DNA from: Pseudomonas pseudonitroreducens
GTDB lineage: Bacteria > Pseudomonadota > Gammaproteobacteria > Pseudomonadales > Pseudomonadaceae
Reading direction: 5' to 3'
Length of the DNA: 64,000 nt
NCBI RefSeq assembly: GCF_021603645.1
Contig: NZ_BQHJ01000014.1
Coordinates: 62,001 to 126,000 of the forward strand
Under the pieces are notes generated by a model. It was not told the DNA's origin, searched no databases, and saw only the letters and a list, made by a program, of their open reading frames with translations. This document shows, one piece after another, positions 55,429 through 63,177 of this stretch (the first letter of the stretch is position 1; each line of letters opens with the position of its first letter). The translations under genes and the position numbers were made by a program.

Positions 55429-56943
55429 TCACGGTTGCGGATAGCGGGCGCGGCGCTCCAGATCGTCGAGGTCGATGTGGTTGCGCATGTACTGCTGGCT
55501 GGCGTCGACCATGGGCTGGTGGTCCCAGCTTTTCAGCGTGCCGTGGGTCAGCGCGTCGGCCACCAGCCGGCGCCGGCGCTGGCTGGCGAGGACTTGCCGG
55601 GTGATGGCCGGCACATCCCAGCGCGCGCGGGCTTCACCCAGCAGATCGCGTACCAGGTTGGCGTGGACGGGCGAGTCGGCGAGGTTCTCCAGCTCGCGTG
55701 GGTCGTTCTTCAGGTCGAACAGCAGGCATGGGTCCTGCTCGGAGTAGATGAACTTGAAGTCGCCGCGGCGGATCATCATCAGCGGGCTGACCGTGCCTTC
55801 GGCGGTGTATTCGCCGATCACCTCGTCGTGGCCGCCGGTGCCTTGCAGATGCGGCAGCAGCGAGCGGCCATCGAGCTCGACGCCGGGTTCGACCAGCCCG
55901 CCGGCCAGTTCGACGAGGGTCGGCAGCAGGTCGACGGTGGACACCGACTGGCTGACCCGGCGCGGGGCGAAACGCTTGGGCGCGTGGACCAGCAACGGCA
56001 CACGGGCGGCCATCTCGAACCAGTGCATCTTGTACCAGAGGCCACGCTCGCCCAGCATGTCGCCGTGGTCGCCGGAGAACACGATCAGCGTGTCCTCGCC
56101 CAGGCCGCAATCTTCCAGCGTGCGCAGTAGTGCGCCGATCTGCGCGTCGACATAGCTGCAGGCGCCGAAGTAGGCGCGGCGGGCGGCGCGGACTTTCTCT
56201 TCGGGCATTTCCTGGCCCCACAGGTCGATCACCTTGAGCAGACGCTGCGAGTGCGGGTCCTGCTCGCCCTGGGCGATCTGCACCGAGGGCAGCGGGATGT
56301 CCTCGTCGCGGTACAGGTCCCAGTACTCGCGCGGGATGGTGTAGGGGTCGTGCGGGTGGGTCATCGACACGGTCAGGCAGAACGGCTGCTCGGGGTGTTC
56401 GCGCACGTGGTCGTAGAGGTACTGGCGCGCCTTGAACACCACTTCCTCGTCGAAATCGAGCTGGTTGGTGCGCACGCATGGGCCGGCCTGCAGCACCGAG
56501 GACATGTTGTGGTACCAGCTCGGGCGCACGTCTGGCTCGTCCCAGTTCACCGCCCAGCCGTAGTCGGCGGGGTAGATGTCGCTGGTCAGGCGCTCTTCGT
56601 AGCCATGCAACTGGTCCGGGCCGCAGAAGTGCATCTTGCCGGAGAGTGCGGTGCGGTAGCCCAGGCGACGCAGGTAGTGGGCGTAGGTGGGGATGTCGGC
56701 GGCAAAATCCGCGGCGTTGTCCCAGGCGCCGATCTTCGTCGGCAACTGGCCGCTGACCAGGGTGAAGCGCGACGGCGCGCAGAGCGGGCTGTTGCAGTAG
56801 GCCGAGTCGAATACCACGCCTTCGTCGGCGAGGCGCGACAGGTTGGGCAGCTTGATCGGCGACTGGGCGTCGTAGAAGGGCAGGAGCGGCGCGGCCATCT
56901 GGTCGGCTATGATGAAGAGGATGTTCGGGCGCTGGCGCTTCAT
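55429..56943 (-). CDS. betC: Choline-sulfatase
   Basis: Hydrolyses choline-O-sulfate to choline and sulfate, allowing its use as carbon, sulfur or osmoprotectant precursor. The protein has 504 residues. The formylglycine motif C-x-P-S-R is Cys55-Ala-Pro-Ser-Arg (NSPLCAPSRF). Metal ligands are seen at ADQ (Asp14) and in FSGDHGDMLGE. Cys55 needs conversion to formylglycine. It is divergent from the LysR regulator across 129 bp with a candidate operator. Confidence 0.95.
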   Translation of the reverse strand: MKRQRPNILFIIADQMAAPLLPFYDAQSPIKLPNLSRLADEGVVFDSAYCNSPLCAPSRFTLVSGQLPTKIGAWDNAADFAADIPTYAHYLRRLGYRTALSGKMHFCGPDQLHGYEERLTSDIYPADYGWAVNWDEPDVRPSWYHNMSSVLQAGPCVRTNQLDFDEEVVFKARQYLYDHVREHPEQPFCLTVSMTHPHDPYTIPREYWDLYRDEDIPLPSVQIAQGEQDPHSQRLLKVIDLWGQEMPEEKVRAARRAYFGACSYVDAQIGALLRTLEDCGLGEDTLIVFSGDHGDMLGERGLWYKMHWFEMAARVPLLVHAPKRFAPRRVSQSVSTVDLLPTLVELAGGLVEPGVELDGRSLLPHLQGTGGHDEVIGEYTAEGTVSPLMMIRRGDFKFIYSEQDPCLLFDLKNDPRELENLADSPVHANLVRDLLGEARARWDVPAITRQVLASQRRRRLVADALTHGTLKSWDHQPMVDASQQYMRNHIDLDDLERRARYPQP

Positions 56944-57023
56944 GGCGTTGGGCTTATCCTGTTGGCGCTGTTATGGGATGCTGTGGCGTATGAGTCTGTT
57001 TCCTGCTGACTACGGGGTAAACC

Positions 57024-57039
57024 GCATGGCGTGGCATGC
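57024..57039. promoter_or_regulatory. Candidate LysR operator between betC and its regulator
   Basis: GCATG-GCGTGG-CATGC, a perfect 5-bp inverted repeat in the 129-bp divergent promoter region. LysR-type regulators bind such interrupted dyads; the assignment is by location only. Confidence 0.4.
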
Positions 57040-57072
57040 TTCGGATAACACCTGCTTATGTGAAGTGCTGCG

Positions 57073-57969
57073 GTGAGCGTGCCGCTGGAATTGCTCCGCG
57101 TGTTCGAGTCCGCCGCTCGCCTGCTGAGCTTCACCGCCGCCGCCGGCGAGCTGGGCACCACCCAGCCGGCGGTCAGCCAGCAGATCAAGCGCCTGGAGAA
57201 GCGGCTGGCGGTGCGCCTGTTCGACCGCATTCACCGCGGCATCGCGCTGACTGAAAGTGGTCAGGTCCTGCAACAGCACGTTCAGGCGGGCCTGGAGAGC
57301 ATCGACGCCGGCATTGCCGCGGTTACCGCGAAGCATCCCCACGAGGTGCTGCAGGTCGCCACCGACTTCGCCTTTGCCGCCTACTGGCTGATGCCGCGCC
57401 TGCCGCGCTTCCGCCAGGCACACCCGGAGCTGGACGTCGGCCTGATCAGCAGCGACCGCAGCCCGATTTCCCTGCGCAGCGACATCGACGTTGCCATCGC
57501 CTTCGGTGACGGTCGCTTCAAGCACGGCGAAGCGCTGCGCCTGTTCAGCGAGGAAGTGTTCCCGGTGTGCAGCCCGCGCCTGCTGGCCGGGCGGGACTTG
57601 CCACTGGCAACGCAGGCGCTGATCGACATACCGTTGCTCCACCTGCATCCCGAGGCCTCCAGCCGCTGGTTCGACTGGCCGGGGGTCTATCGTGCGCTGG
57701 GCATCGACGGGGCACCGGCGCCTGCCGGGCTGCGCTTCGACAACTACACCCTGCTGATCCAGGCCGCCATTGCCGGGCAGGGCGTGGCCATCGGCTGGCG
57801 GCACCTGGTCGACGAACTGCTGGAGCAGGGGTTACTGTGCCGGCCCATCGCCGAATCCGTGGAATCGCGGTTTGGCTATTACGCCGTATTGCCCGAGCGC
57901 AAACGGCGGAGGCGCCTGGTGCAGCGTTTCGTCGACTGGCTGCAGGCGGAACTGGAGCAGGACCGATGA
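57073..57969 (+). CDS. betR: LysR-family regulator of choline-sulfate use
   Basis: A 298-residue LysR-type regulator. The winged helix-turn-helix is VFESAARLLSFTAAAGELGTT and following; the effector-binding domain is typical of the GcvA-like subgroup. The start is GTG at 57073. Divergent from betC, the usual place of the choline-sulfatase regulator in Pseudomonas (PA0032). Its stop overlaps the next gene (ATGA). The name betR is by context. Confidence 0.87.
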   Translation: MSVPLELLRVFESAARLLSFTAAAGELGTTQPAVSQQIKRLEKRLAVRLFDRIHRGIALTESGQVLQQHVQAGLESIDAGIAAVTAKHPHEVLQVATDFAFAAYWLMPRLPRFRQAHPELDVGLISSDRSPISLRSDIDVAIAFGDGRFKHGEALRLFSEEVFPVCSPRLLAGRDLPLATQALIDIPLLHLHPEASSRWFDWPGVYRALGIDGAPAPAGLRFDNYTLLIQAAIAGQGVAIGWRHLVDELLEQGLLCRPIAESVESRFGYYAVLPERKRRRRLVQRFVDWLQAELEQDR

Positions 57970-58304
57970 ACGACACCCCGATCAAGGATTTCCACGCCCA
58001 CGTCTATTTCGACGCGAGCAGCATCGAGCGCGCCCGTGCACTGTGCGAGGAAGCGGCGCGCCGCTTCGGCGCGAAAATGGGCCGCGTCCACGAACGCCCG
58101 GTCGGCCCACACCCGGACTGGAGCTGCCAGCTGGCCTTCGACAATGCCACCTTTGCCACCCTGGTTCCGTGGCTGGCGCTGAACCGCAACGGCCTGGTGA
58201 TCTTCGTCCATCCCAACACCGGCGATGACCTGCGTGACCACCGCGACCACGGCCTGTGGATGGGCGAGGTGCGGCCGCTGGACCTCTCGCAGTTCACGAG
58301 CTGA
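57966..58304 (+). CDS. DOPA 4,5-dioxygenase family protein
   Basis: A 112-residue protein of the DOPA-dioxygenase (DUF1938-like) family. It shows HAHVYFDA at the start, and HPNTGDDLRDHRDHGLWMG near the end with several histidines suited to metal binding. The bacterial role is not known. ATG overlaps the stop of the LysR gene, so it is co-translated with it. Confidence 0.82.
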   Translation: MNDTPIKDFHAHVYFDASSIERARALCEEAARRFGAKMGRVHERPVGPHPDWSCQLAFDNATFATLVPWLALNRNGLVIFVHPNTGDDLRDHRDHGLWMGEVRPLDLSQFTS

Positions 58305-58318
58305 CATTTTTTGCATTC

Positions 58319-58337
58319 GATAATAATTCTCGATTCG
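58319..58337. promoter_or_regulatory. Candidate Fur box upstream of the fecI-like sigma gene
   Basis: The sequence GATAATAATTCTCGATTCG matches 11 of 19 positions of the Fur consensus, with a strong left half. It lies 70 bp upstream of the sigma factor start, in an AT-rich patch, near a possible -10 (TATGCT, 58341-58346). Confidence 0.55.
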
Positions 58338-58406
58338 GTGTATGCTGCCCACCCTTCGCATCGGCCTGACAGACGTTGGTCGGTTTATCGGGGTATTTCG
58401 GCCATC

Positions 58407-58928
58407 ATGCGGCGCTTCGCCTCCTCCTCCCTGCTGCAGAGCTTCCAGGCGCACTACGCGGACCTGATGCGCTTCCTTGCGCGGCGATTGGGCGACAACC
58501 AGCGCGCGGCGGACGTGGCCCAGGACACCTGGCTGCGCCTGGCCGACCACCCCGCCGAAGCCGAAGTGCAGGACCCGCGCGCCTACCTGTTTCGCGTCGC
58601 CGGCAACATCGCCATCGACAACCTGCGCCGCGAGGGCCGGCTGGCCGAGCTGCACGTCGATGAAAGCGCCGCCAGCGAACTGAGCGACCCGGCGTCCGGG
58701 CTGGAGCATCGTCTGCTCGCCCACGAGACGCTGGAGCACCTGGATGCCGCCCTCGACCAGTTGCCGGCAAACGCCCGCGAGGCGCTGCTGATGAACCGCC
58801 TCGACGGCCTCACCCACGCGCAGATCGCACAACGGCTGGGCGTTTCCGAGAGCATGGTGGGCAAGTACATCGTCCAGGCCATGCGCCATTGCCGCGACTG
58901 GGCACAGCGCCGGGGGGACGCGTCATGA
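58407..58928 (+). CDS. FecI-type extracytoplasmic-function sigma factor
   Basis: A 173-residue ECF sigma factor. Region 2 (LMRFLARRLGDNQRAADVAQDTWLRL) and region 4 (LTHAQIAQRLGVSESMVGKYI) are complete. ATG at 58407 is used; the frame from 58311 begins in the Fur-box region and is unlikely. It would be controlled by the FecR-type protein next to it and drive the receptor gene. Confidence 0.93.
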   Translation: MRRFASSSLLQSFQAHYADLMRFLARRLGDNQRAADVAQDTWLRLADHPAEAEVQDPRAYLFRVAGNIAIDNLRREGRLAELHVDESAASELSDPASGLEHRLLAHETLEHLDAALDQLPANAREALLMNRLDGLTHAQIAQRLGVSESMVGKYIVQAMRHCRDWAQRRGDAS

Positions 58929-59866
58929 GCCGCGTCGAACAGAATCTGCTGGGCGACGAGGCCATCGAGCGCCTGGTGCAGTTGCATTCGGGCAGTGCCG
59001 GCGCTGTCGAGCGCATGGACTTCCTGCGCTGGCGCGGGCAGAGCCCTGAACACGAACGCGCCGCCCGCGAGGCCGAGGCGCTGTGGGGCGCTCTGCCGGA
59101 AACCCGCCAGGCCGAGGCTTACCGCCGCCGCGCCCGGTGCCCGCGCCGTTGGCTGGCGCTGGCCGCTGCGGCCTGTGTCGCGGCGGTCGCCGTCACCATC
59201 GCACTGCCCGAGCCGTTGGCCGGGCTTTATTCCGACTACGCGACGCGTACCGGCGAGCGCCGCCTGCTGGAGTTGGCCGATGGCAGCCGTGTCTGGCTGA
59301 ACAGCGACAGCGCACTGTCGGTGGACTTCAGCCCGCAGCAGCGGCGCCTGCGCCTGCATGGCGGCGAAGCTTTGTTCGAGGTGGCCAAGGATGCCGCCCG
59401 GCCCTTCATCGTCGAGGCCAGGGGCGGCGAAGTGCGCGCCGTGGGTACGCGCTTCGATGTCGACAGCCGCGGGCCGCAGGTGCGCGTCGATGTGACCGAG
59501 GGCGTGGTGCAGGTGAACAGTGCTGGCAGCGAGCCGGTGCGGCTGTCCGCCGGCGAGCGCCTGAGCTACCGCGACAGCGCTGCGCCCGAGCCGGTGCAGG
59601 TGCTGGACCTGTCCAGCGCCAGTGCCTGGCAGCGCGGCAAATTGATCTTCAACCAGCGCCCGCTGGGCGAGGTGCTCGACGAACTGGAGCGCTACGTGCC
59701 CGGCCGTATCGTGCTGACCGACAGCGCGCTGCGTGAGCACAAGGTCAGCGGCGTGTTCGACCTGCAGGACCCAGGCGCCTTGCTCAAGACGCTGGAGCGT
59801 CTGCAGCCGGTGACGGTCACCCATCTGCCCTGGCTGGTGCTGATCCGCCCAGCGCCCAAAGCCTGA
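58925..59866 (+). CDS. FecR-type anti-sigma/regulatory membrane protein
   Basis: A 313-residue signal-transducing protein. The cytoplasmic anti-sigma N-terminus (WRGQSPEHERAAREAEALW) is followed by one membrane helix (WLALAAAACVAAVAVTIAL) and a periplasmic FecR domain (LELADGSRVWLNSDSALSV). It passes the ligand signal from the receptor's STN domain to the sigma factor. ATG overlaps the sigma gene's stop. Confidence 0.93.
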   Translation: MSRVEQNLLGDEAIERLVQLHSGSAGAVERMDFLRWRGQSPEHERAAREAEALWGALPETRQAEAYRRRARCPRRWLALAAAACVAAVAVTIALPEPLAGLYSDYATRTGERRLLELADGSRVWLNSDSALSVDFSPQQRRLRLHGGEALFEVAKDAARPFIVEARGGEVRAVGTRFDVDSRGPQVRVDVTEGVVQVNSAGSEPVRLSAGERLSYRDSAAPEPVQVLDLSSASAWQRGKLIFNQRPLGEVLDELERYVPGRIVLTDSALREHKVSGVFDLQDPGALLKTLERLQPVTVTHLPWLVLIRPAPKA

Positions 59867-59879
59867 TCTGTTGCTCTTT

Positions 59880-59960
59880 GTAGGATGGGTGGAGCTTGCG
59901 ATACCCATGCTGTGGGCGATCTGGAATTGATGGGTATCGCTGCGCTCCACACCATCCTAC
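59880..59960. repeat. Inverted repeat element of the GTAGGATGGGTGGAGC family
   Basis: GTAGGATGGGTGGAGC...GATACCCAT and ATGGGTATCGC...GCTCCACACCATCCTAC make an 81-bp hairpin. A common Pseudomonas intergenic repeat, different from the REP families above. Between the FecR and receptor genes. Confidence 0.8.
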
Positions 59961-60002
59961 GACGTCACTGGCGACAGGGGATCCGGGGCAGCCTCGGAAG
60001 AA

Positions 60003-60021
60003 AATGAAAATATTTTTCATT
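60003..60021. promoter_or_regulatory. Candidate Fur box upstream of the TonB receptor
   Basis: AATGAAAATATTTTTCATT is a nearly perfect dyad and fits the 7-1-7 Fur pattern (TGAAAAT-A-TTTTTCA). Located about 100 bp before the receptor start, it suggests direct iron repression in addition to control by the sigma factor. Confidence 0.6.
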
Positions 60022-60118
60022 CAGCACTGCAAGGTTTGCATGGCCGTTTCGTCGTAGGCATGAACGCGAAAAATTCTCAATACGCGACCCTGCCCCCACA
60101 AGAACGGATTTCACCCGC

Positions 60119-62503
60119 ATGCATTACCGTCCTTCCCCGCTGCACCGTGCGATTCTGCTCGCTTCCCTGCTCGGCGCTGCCGCTCCTCTGGTTCATGCCG
60201 CCGGCTCCGCCGCCGTCGAACTGCACATTGCTCCGCGCAGCCTGGACAGCGCGTTGACCCAGTTCGCCGACCAGGCCGGGCTGCACCTGCTGTTCAACTC
60301 CGAGGATATCCAGGGCCTGCAGAGCGAAGGGCTGGACGGCACCTACACGACGGAAGAGGCGCTCAATCAGCTGCTTTCCGGCAGCGGCGTGAGCTGGCGC
60401 TTCACCGACGAGCGCACCGTGCTGCTCAAGCGCGAGAAGGACGATTCCGCCGCCCTGAGCCTGGCGCCGATGCAGATCAGCGTGGCGGCGCGCACGCCCA
60501 CCGACATCAGCTCGATTCCCGGCACCGTCTGGGTGGTCGACCAGACCCAGCTGCGCGAGCAGCTGGATACCGGCGTCAGCCTGAAGGAGGCTGTGGGAAA
60601 GCTGGTTCCCGGTCTTGACCTGGCGCCCGAGGGCCGCACCAACTACGGCCAGAACATGCGCGGGCGCAACGTGCTGGTGATGATCGACGGCGTCAGCCAG
60701 AACAGCTCGCGCGGCCTGTCGCGCCAGTTCGACAGCATCTCGCCGTTCAACGTCGAGCGCATCGAAGTGCTCTCCGGCGCCAGCGCCATCTACGGCGGCG
60801 GCGCCACCGGCGGCATCATCAACATCATTACCAAGAAGGGCGCGGCCGGCGATGCGCGCTTCGAGACGCAGCTGGGCGCCACCAGCGGCTTCAACAACAG
60901 CGACGACCTGTCGACCCGCGCCGCGCAGTCCATCAGCGGCGGCAACGACCGCGTGGCCGGCCGCCTGGGCGTTTCGGCGGAGAAGAACGAAGCCTTCTAC
61001 GATGGCGGCGGCAACCAGATCTTCATCGACAACACCCAGACCGACCTGCAGTACAACCGCACCGTCGACGTGATGGGCAACCTCACCGCGCAGTTCACCG
61101 ACGAGCAGAGCCTCGACCTGCTGGCGCAGTACTACGATTCGGGCAACGACGGCAGCACCGGCATCTACTTTCCCAACCTGAAGTACCAGGGCCCGTCGAA
61201 CCTGGAAGATGCGGAAATCCGCAGCGGCCTGGACACCGACCTGGAGCCGCGCTCGCGCCGCGTGCTGCTCAACGCCAATTACCACCACAGCAACCTGCTG
61301 GAGCAGGACTTCTACCTGCAGGCGTACTACCGCAAGGAAGACGACAACTTCTATCCCTTCCCCTACTACAACACCGGCAAGCCCACTGGCTCCAAGGGCG
61401 TGTACTTCGCCGGCTCGCAGCAGAACTTCGAGGTCAGCGGCCTGAAGGGCCTGTTCAGCAAGCAGTGGGATGCGTTGAAGTTCACCTACGGCGTGGACCT
61501 CGACCACGAGCGCTTCAACGCCGAGCAGAAGGTCTTCGACCAGCGCGTCTCCTCCGAGAGCGGCGGCCTCGACCTGGAGACCGCCAGCAGCGCGCCGCGC
61601 TACCCGAGCTACATCGTCGATGGCCTGTCCTTCTACGGCCAGCTGGACTGGAAGGCCACCGACAACCTGACCCTCTCCGGTGGCGCGCGCCACCAGAAGA
61701 TGGACGTCGAGGTGGACGACTTCAAAGGCGTGCCCGGCGGCAGCAACGACTACCAGGTCAACCTGTTCAACCTCGGCGCGATCTACGACTTCAAGAACGG
61801 CCATCAGGTCTGGACCAACTACAGCGAAGGCTTCGACCTGCCCGACCCGGCCAAGTACTACGGCAAGCCCGGCCTGTCGGTGGACGACAACCCGCTGGCC
61901 GGCATCAAGAGCCGCCAGGTCGAGACCGGCTGGCGCTACAGCGACATGCAGTGGCAGGCCCAGGCGGCGGTCTACTACATCTGGTCGGACAAGATCATCA
62001 CCACCGACGCGGCGACCCTGACCATCGATGTGCAGGACCAGAAGAGCCGTGACTTCGGCTTCGAGGGCGCGGTCACCCGTTACTTCGACAACGGCTGGCA
62101 GGGCGGCACCACGCTGCACCTGGTGCGCTCGGAAGAAGAGGATGCCGATGGTGACTGGATCAAGCGTGATGCGCGCTACGCGTCGCTGTCCAAGTCCACC
62201 GCGTTCGTCGGCTGGGGCGATGGTCAGCGCAGTGCCCGTCTGCAGGCGCAGCACGCGTTCAACCTGAAGGACGATGCGGACCACGAGATCGATGGCTACA
62301 CCACCTTCGACCTGATGGGCGAGCAGAAGACCGGCTTCGGCACCTTCAGCGCCGGTATCCAGAACCTGCTGGACAAGCAGTACAGCACCGTCTGGGGCCA
62401 GCGCGCCGCGCTGTTCTATTCGCCGACCTACGGGCCGGCCTATCTCTATGACTACCAGGGCCGTGGCCGCACCTTCACCCTGGGCTGGAGCCTGGAATAC
62501 TGA
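60119..62503 (+). CDS. TonB-dependent siderophore receptor with N-terminal signalling (STN) domain
   Basis: A 794-residue outer-membrane transducer. A signal peptide is followed by the STN domain (LHIAPRSLDSALTQFADQAG, about 35-105). The plug domain follows (PGLDLAPEGRTNYGQNMRGR, VLVMIDGVSQ), then a 22-strand barrel ending in aromatic GWSLEY. The STN domain pairs it with the FecI/FecR-type genes upstream, so the ligand induces its own uptake. The ligand is probably a hydroxamate or carboxylate siderophore; I cannot name it from sequence. Confidence 0.93.
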   Translation: MHYRPSPLHRAILLASLLGAAAPLVHAAGSAAVELHIAPRSLDSALTQFADQAGLHLLFNSEDIQGLQSEGLDGTYTTEEALNQLLSGSGVSWRFTDERTVLLKREKDDSAALSLAPMQISVAARTPTDISSIPGTVWVVDQTQLREQLDTGVSLKEAVGKLVPGLDLAPEGRTNYGQNMRGRNVLVMIDGVSQNSSRGLSRQFDSISPFNVERIEVLSGASAIYGGGATGGIINIITKKGAAGDARFETQLGATSGFNNSDDLSTRAAQSISGGNDRVAGRLGVSAEKNEAFYDGGGNQIFIDNTQTDLQYNRTVDVMGNLTAQFTDEQSLDLLAQYYDSGNDGSTGIYFPNLKYQGPSNLEDAEIRSGLDTDLEPRSRRVLLNANYHHSNLLEQDFYLQAYYRKEDDNFYPFPYYNTGKPTGSKGVYFAGSQQNFEVSGLKGLFSKQWDALKFTYGVDLDHERFNAEQKVFDQRVSSESGGLDLETASSAPRYPSYIVDGLSFYGQLDWKATDNLTLSGGARHQKMDVEVDDFKGVPGGSNDYQVNLFNLGAIYDFKNGHQVWTNYSEGFDLPDPAKYYGKPGLSVDDNPLAGIKSRQVETGWRYSDMQWQAQAAVYYIWSDKIITTDAATLTIDVQDQKSRDFGFEGAVTRYFDNGWQGGTTLHLVRSEEEDADGDWIKRDARYASLSKSTAFVGWGDGQRSARLQAQHAFNLKDDADHEIDGYTTFDLMGEQKTGFGTFSAGIQNLLDKQYSTVWGQRAALFYSPTYGPAYLYDYQGRGRTFTLGWSLEY

Positions 62504-62547
62504 CGGGCCTGAAAGCTCACTAGCGGAAAGTCTCTACCTGAAAAGAC

Positions 62548-62865
62548 TCAGGCCACCTTTCCGGTGGCCTGATCGAGGGTTTCCACTATGCCGCCGCTGA
62601 GACTTCGGCAGTGGCACAAGAGCACTTCGCTGAGCAGCTGCAATGAGGGCGTGGCGAAGTAGTCCAGCAGGGCGTCTTCGTCTTTCCAGCTGCCTTGCAG
62701 CAGCCACGGCTGGCCGTTCTCACGGGCGACCAACTGGCAGCGCAGGCACCCCGGCGCGCGGCGTGCGCCGTCGACCAGGTTGTCGATCAAGGCGCCGAGT
62801 TCCGCCTCGTGCCCCGCCCGGGGGTGGATCTGCAATTCGTGTTCGATGGGGGTTTGCCAGTGCAT
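62548..62865 (-). CDS. Antibiotic biosynthesis monooxygenase (ABM)-fold protein
   Basis: A 105-residue ferredoxin-like ABM-domain protein (putative quinol monooxygenase). It shows the pattern HELQIHPRAGHEAELGAL and GSWKDEDALLDYFATPSLQ. Cofactor-free enzymes of this fold oxidise quinols or polyketides; the substrate here is unknown. It is divergent from the AraC-type regulator 312 bp away, which may regulate it. The last codons lie in a hairpin. Confidence 0.8.
   Translation of the reverse strand: MHWQTPIEHELQIHPRAGHEAELGALIDNLVDGARRAPGCLRCQLVARENGQPWLLQGSWKDEDALLDYFATPSLQLLSEVLLCHCRSLSGGIVETLDQATGKVA
62549..62571. terminator. Bidirectional terminator overlapping the monooxygenase stop
   Basis: CAGGCCACC-TTTCC-GGTGGCCTG, a perfect 9-bp stem between the convergent receptor and monooxygenase genes. 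Confidence 0.7.
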
Positions 62866-62973
62866 GTCCTGTCCTCCGCGTTACGCCGAAGAAGTCCGAA
62901 GTGGCTCCTCGGACGACTGACAGCAAGAGTACGGCCCCGCCAGGCCCGCGCGTTATCCGGATGCTGTCGGCTT

Positions 62974-63099
62974 CTTGCCTGATCCTGCGGCAGGTTCGCC
63001 AGCCTCTGTAACAGGCCGTTTCCGCGCCATGCACCGCCGCGGTGCGCGCGTGGAGAGCGCTGCGGCTTGTCCATTCCTGCCGATTGCTTGCCTGATCCT
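62974..63099 (+). repeat. Two direct repeats CTTGCCTGATCCT in the AraC/ABM divergent region
   Basis: Identical 13-mers at 62974-62986 and 63087-63099 lie in imperfect wider repeats, 113 bp apart, in the 312-bp intergenic region. They may be binding sites for the AraC-type regulator. Nothing else is seen between 62866 and 63177. Confidence 0.45.
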
Positions 63100-63177
63100 C
63101 CAGCGCCTGCCTTACTGTCACACTGGGCGCTGCGCCGTGGGCGTAAGCTTCGAGCGCCGCCACTGGAGGTCCTGTGC

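Noticed and set aside
60077-62284. Long minus-strand frame opposite the TonB receptor (735 codons)
   Set aside because: Val/Ala/Leu-rich shadow of a receptor gene with complete domains.
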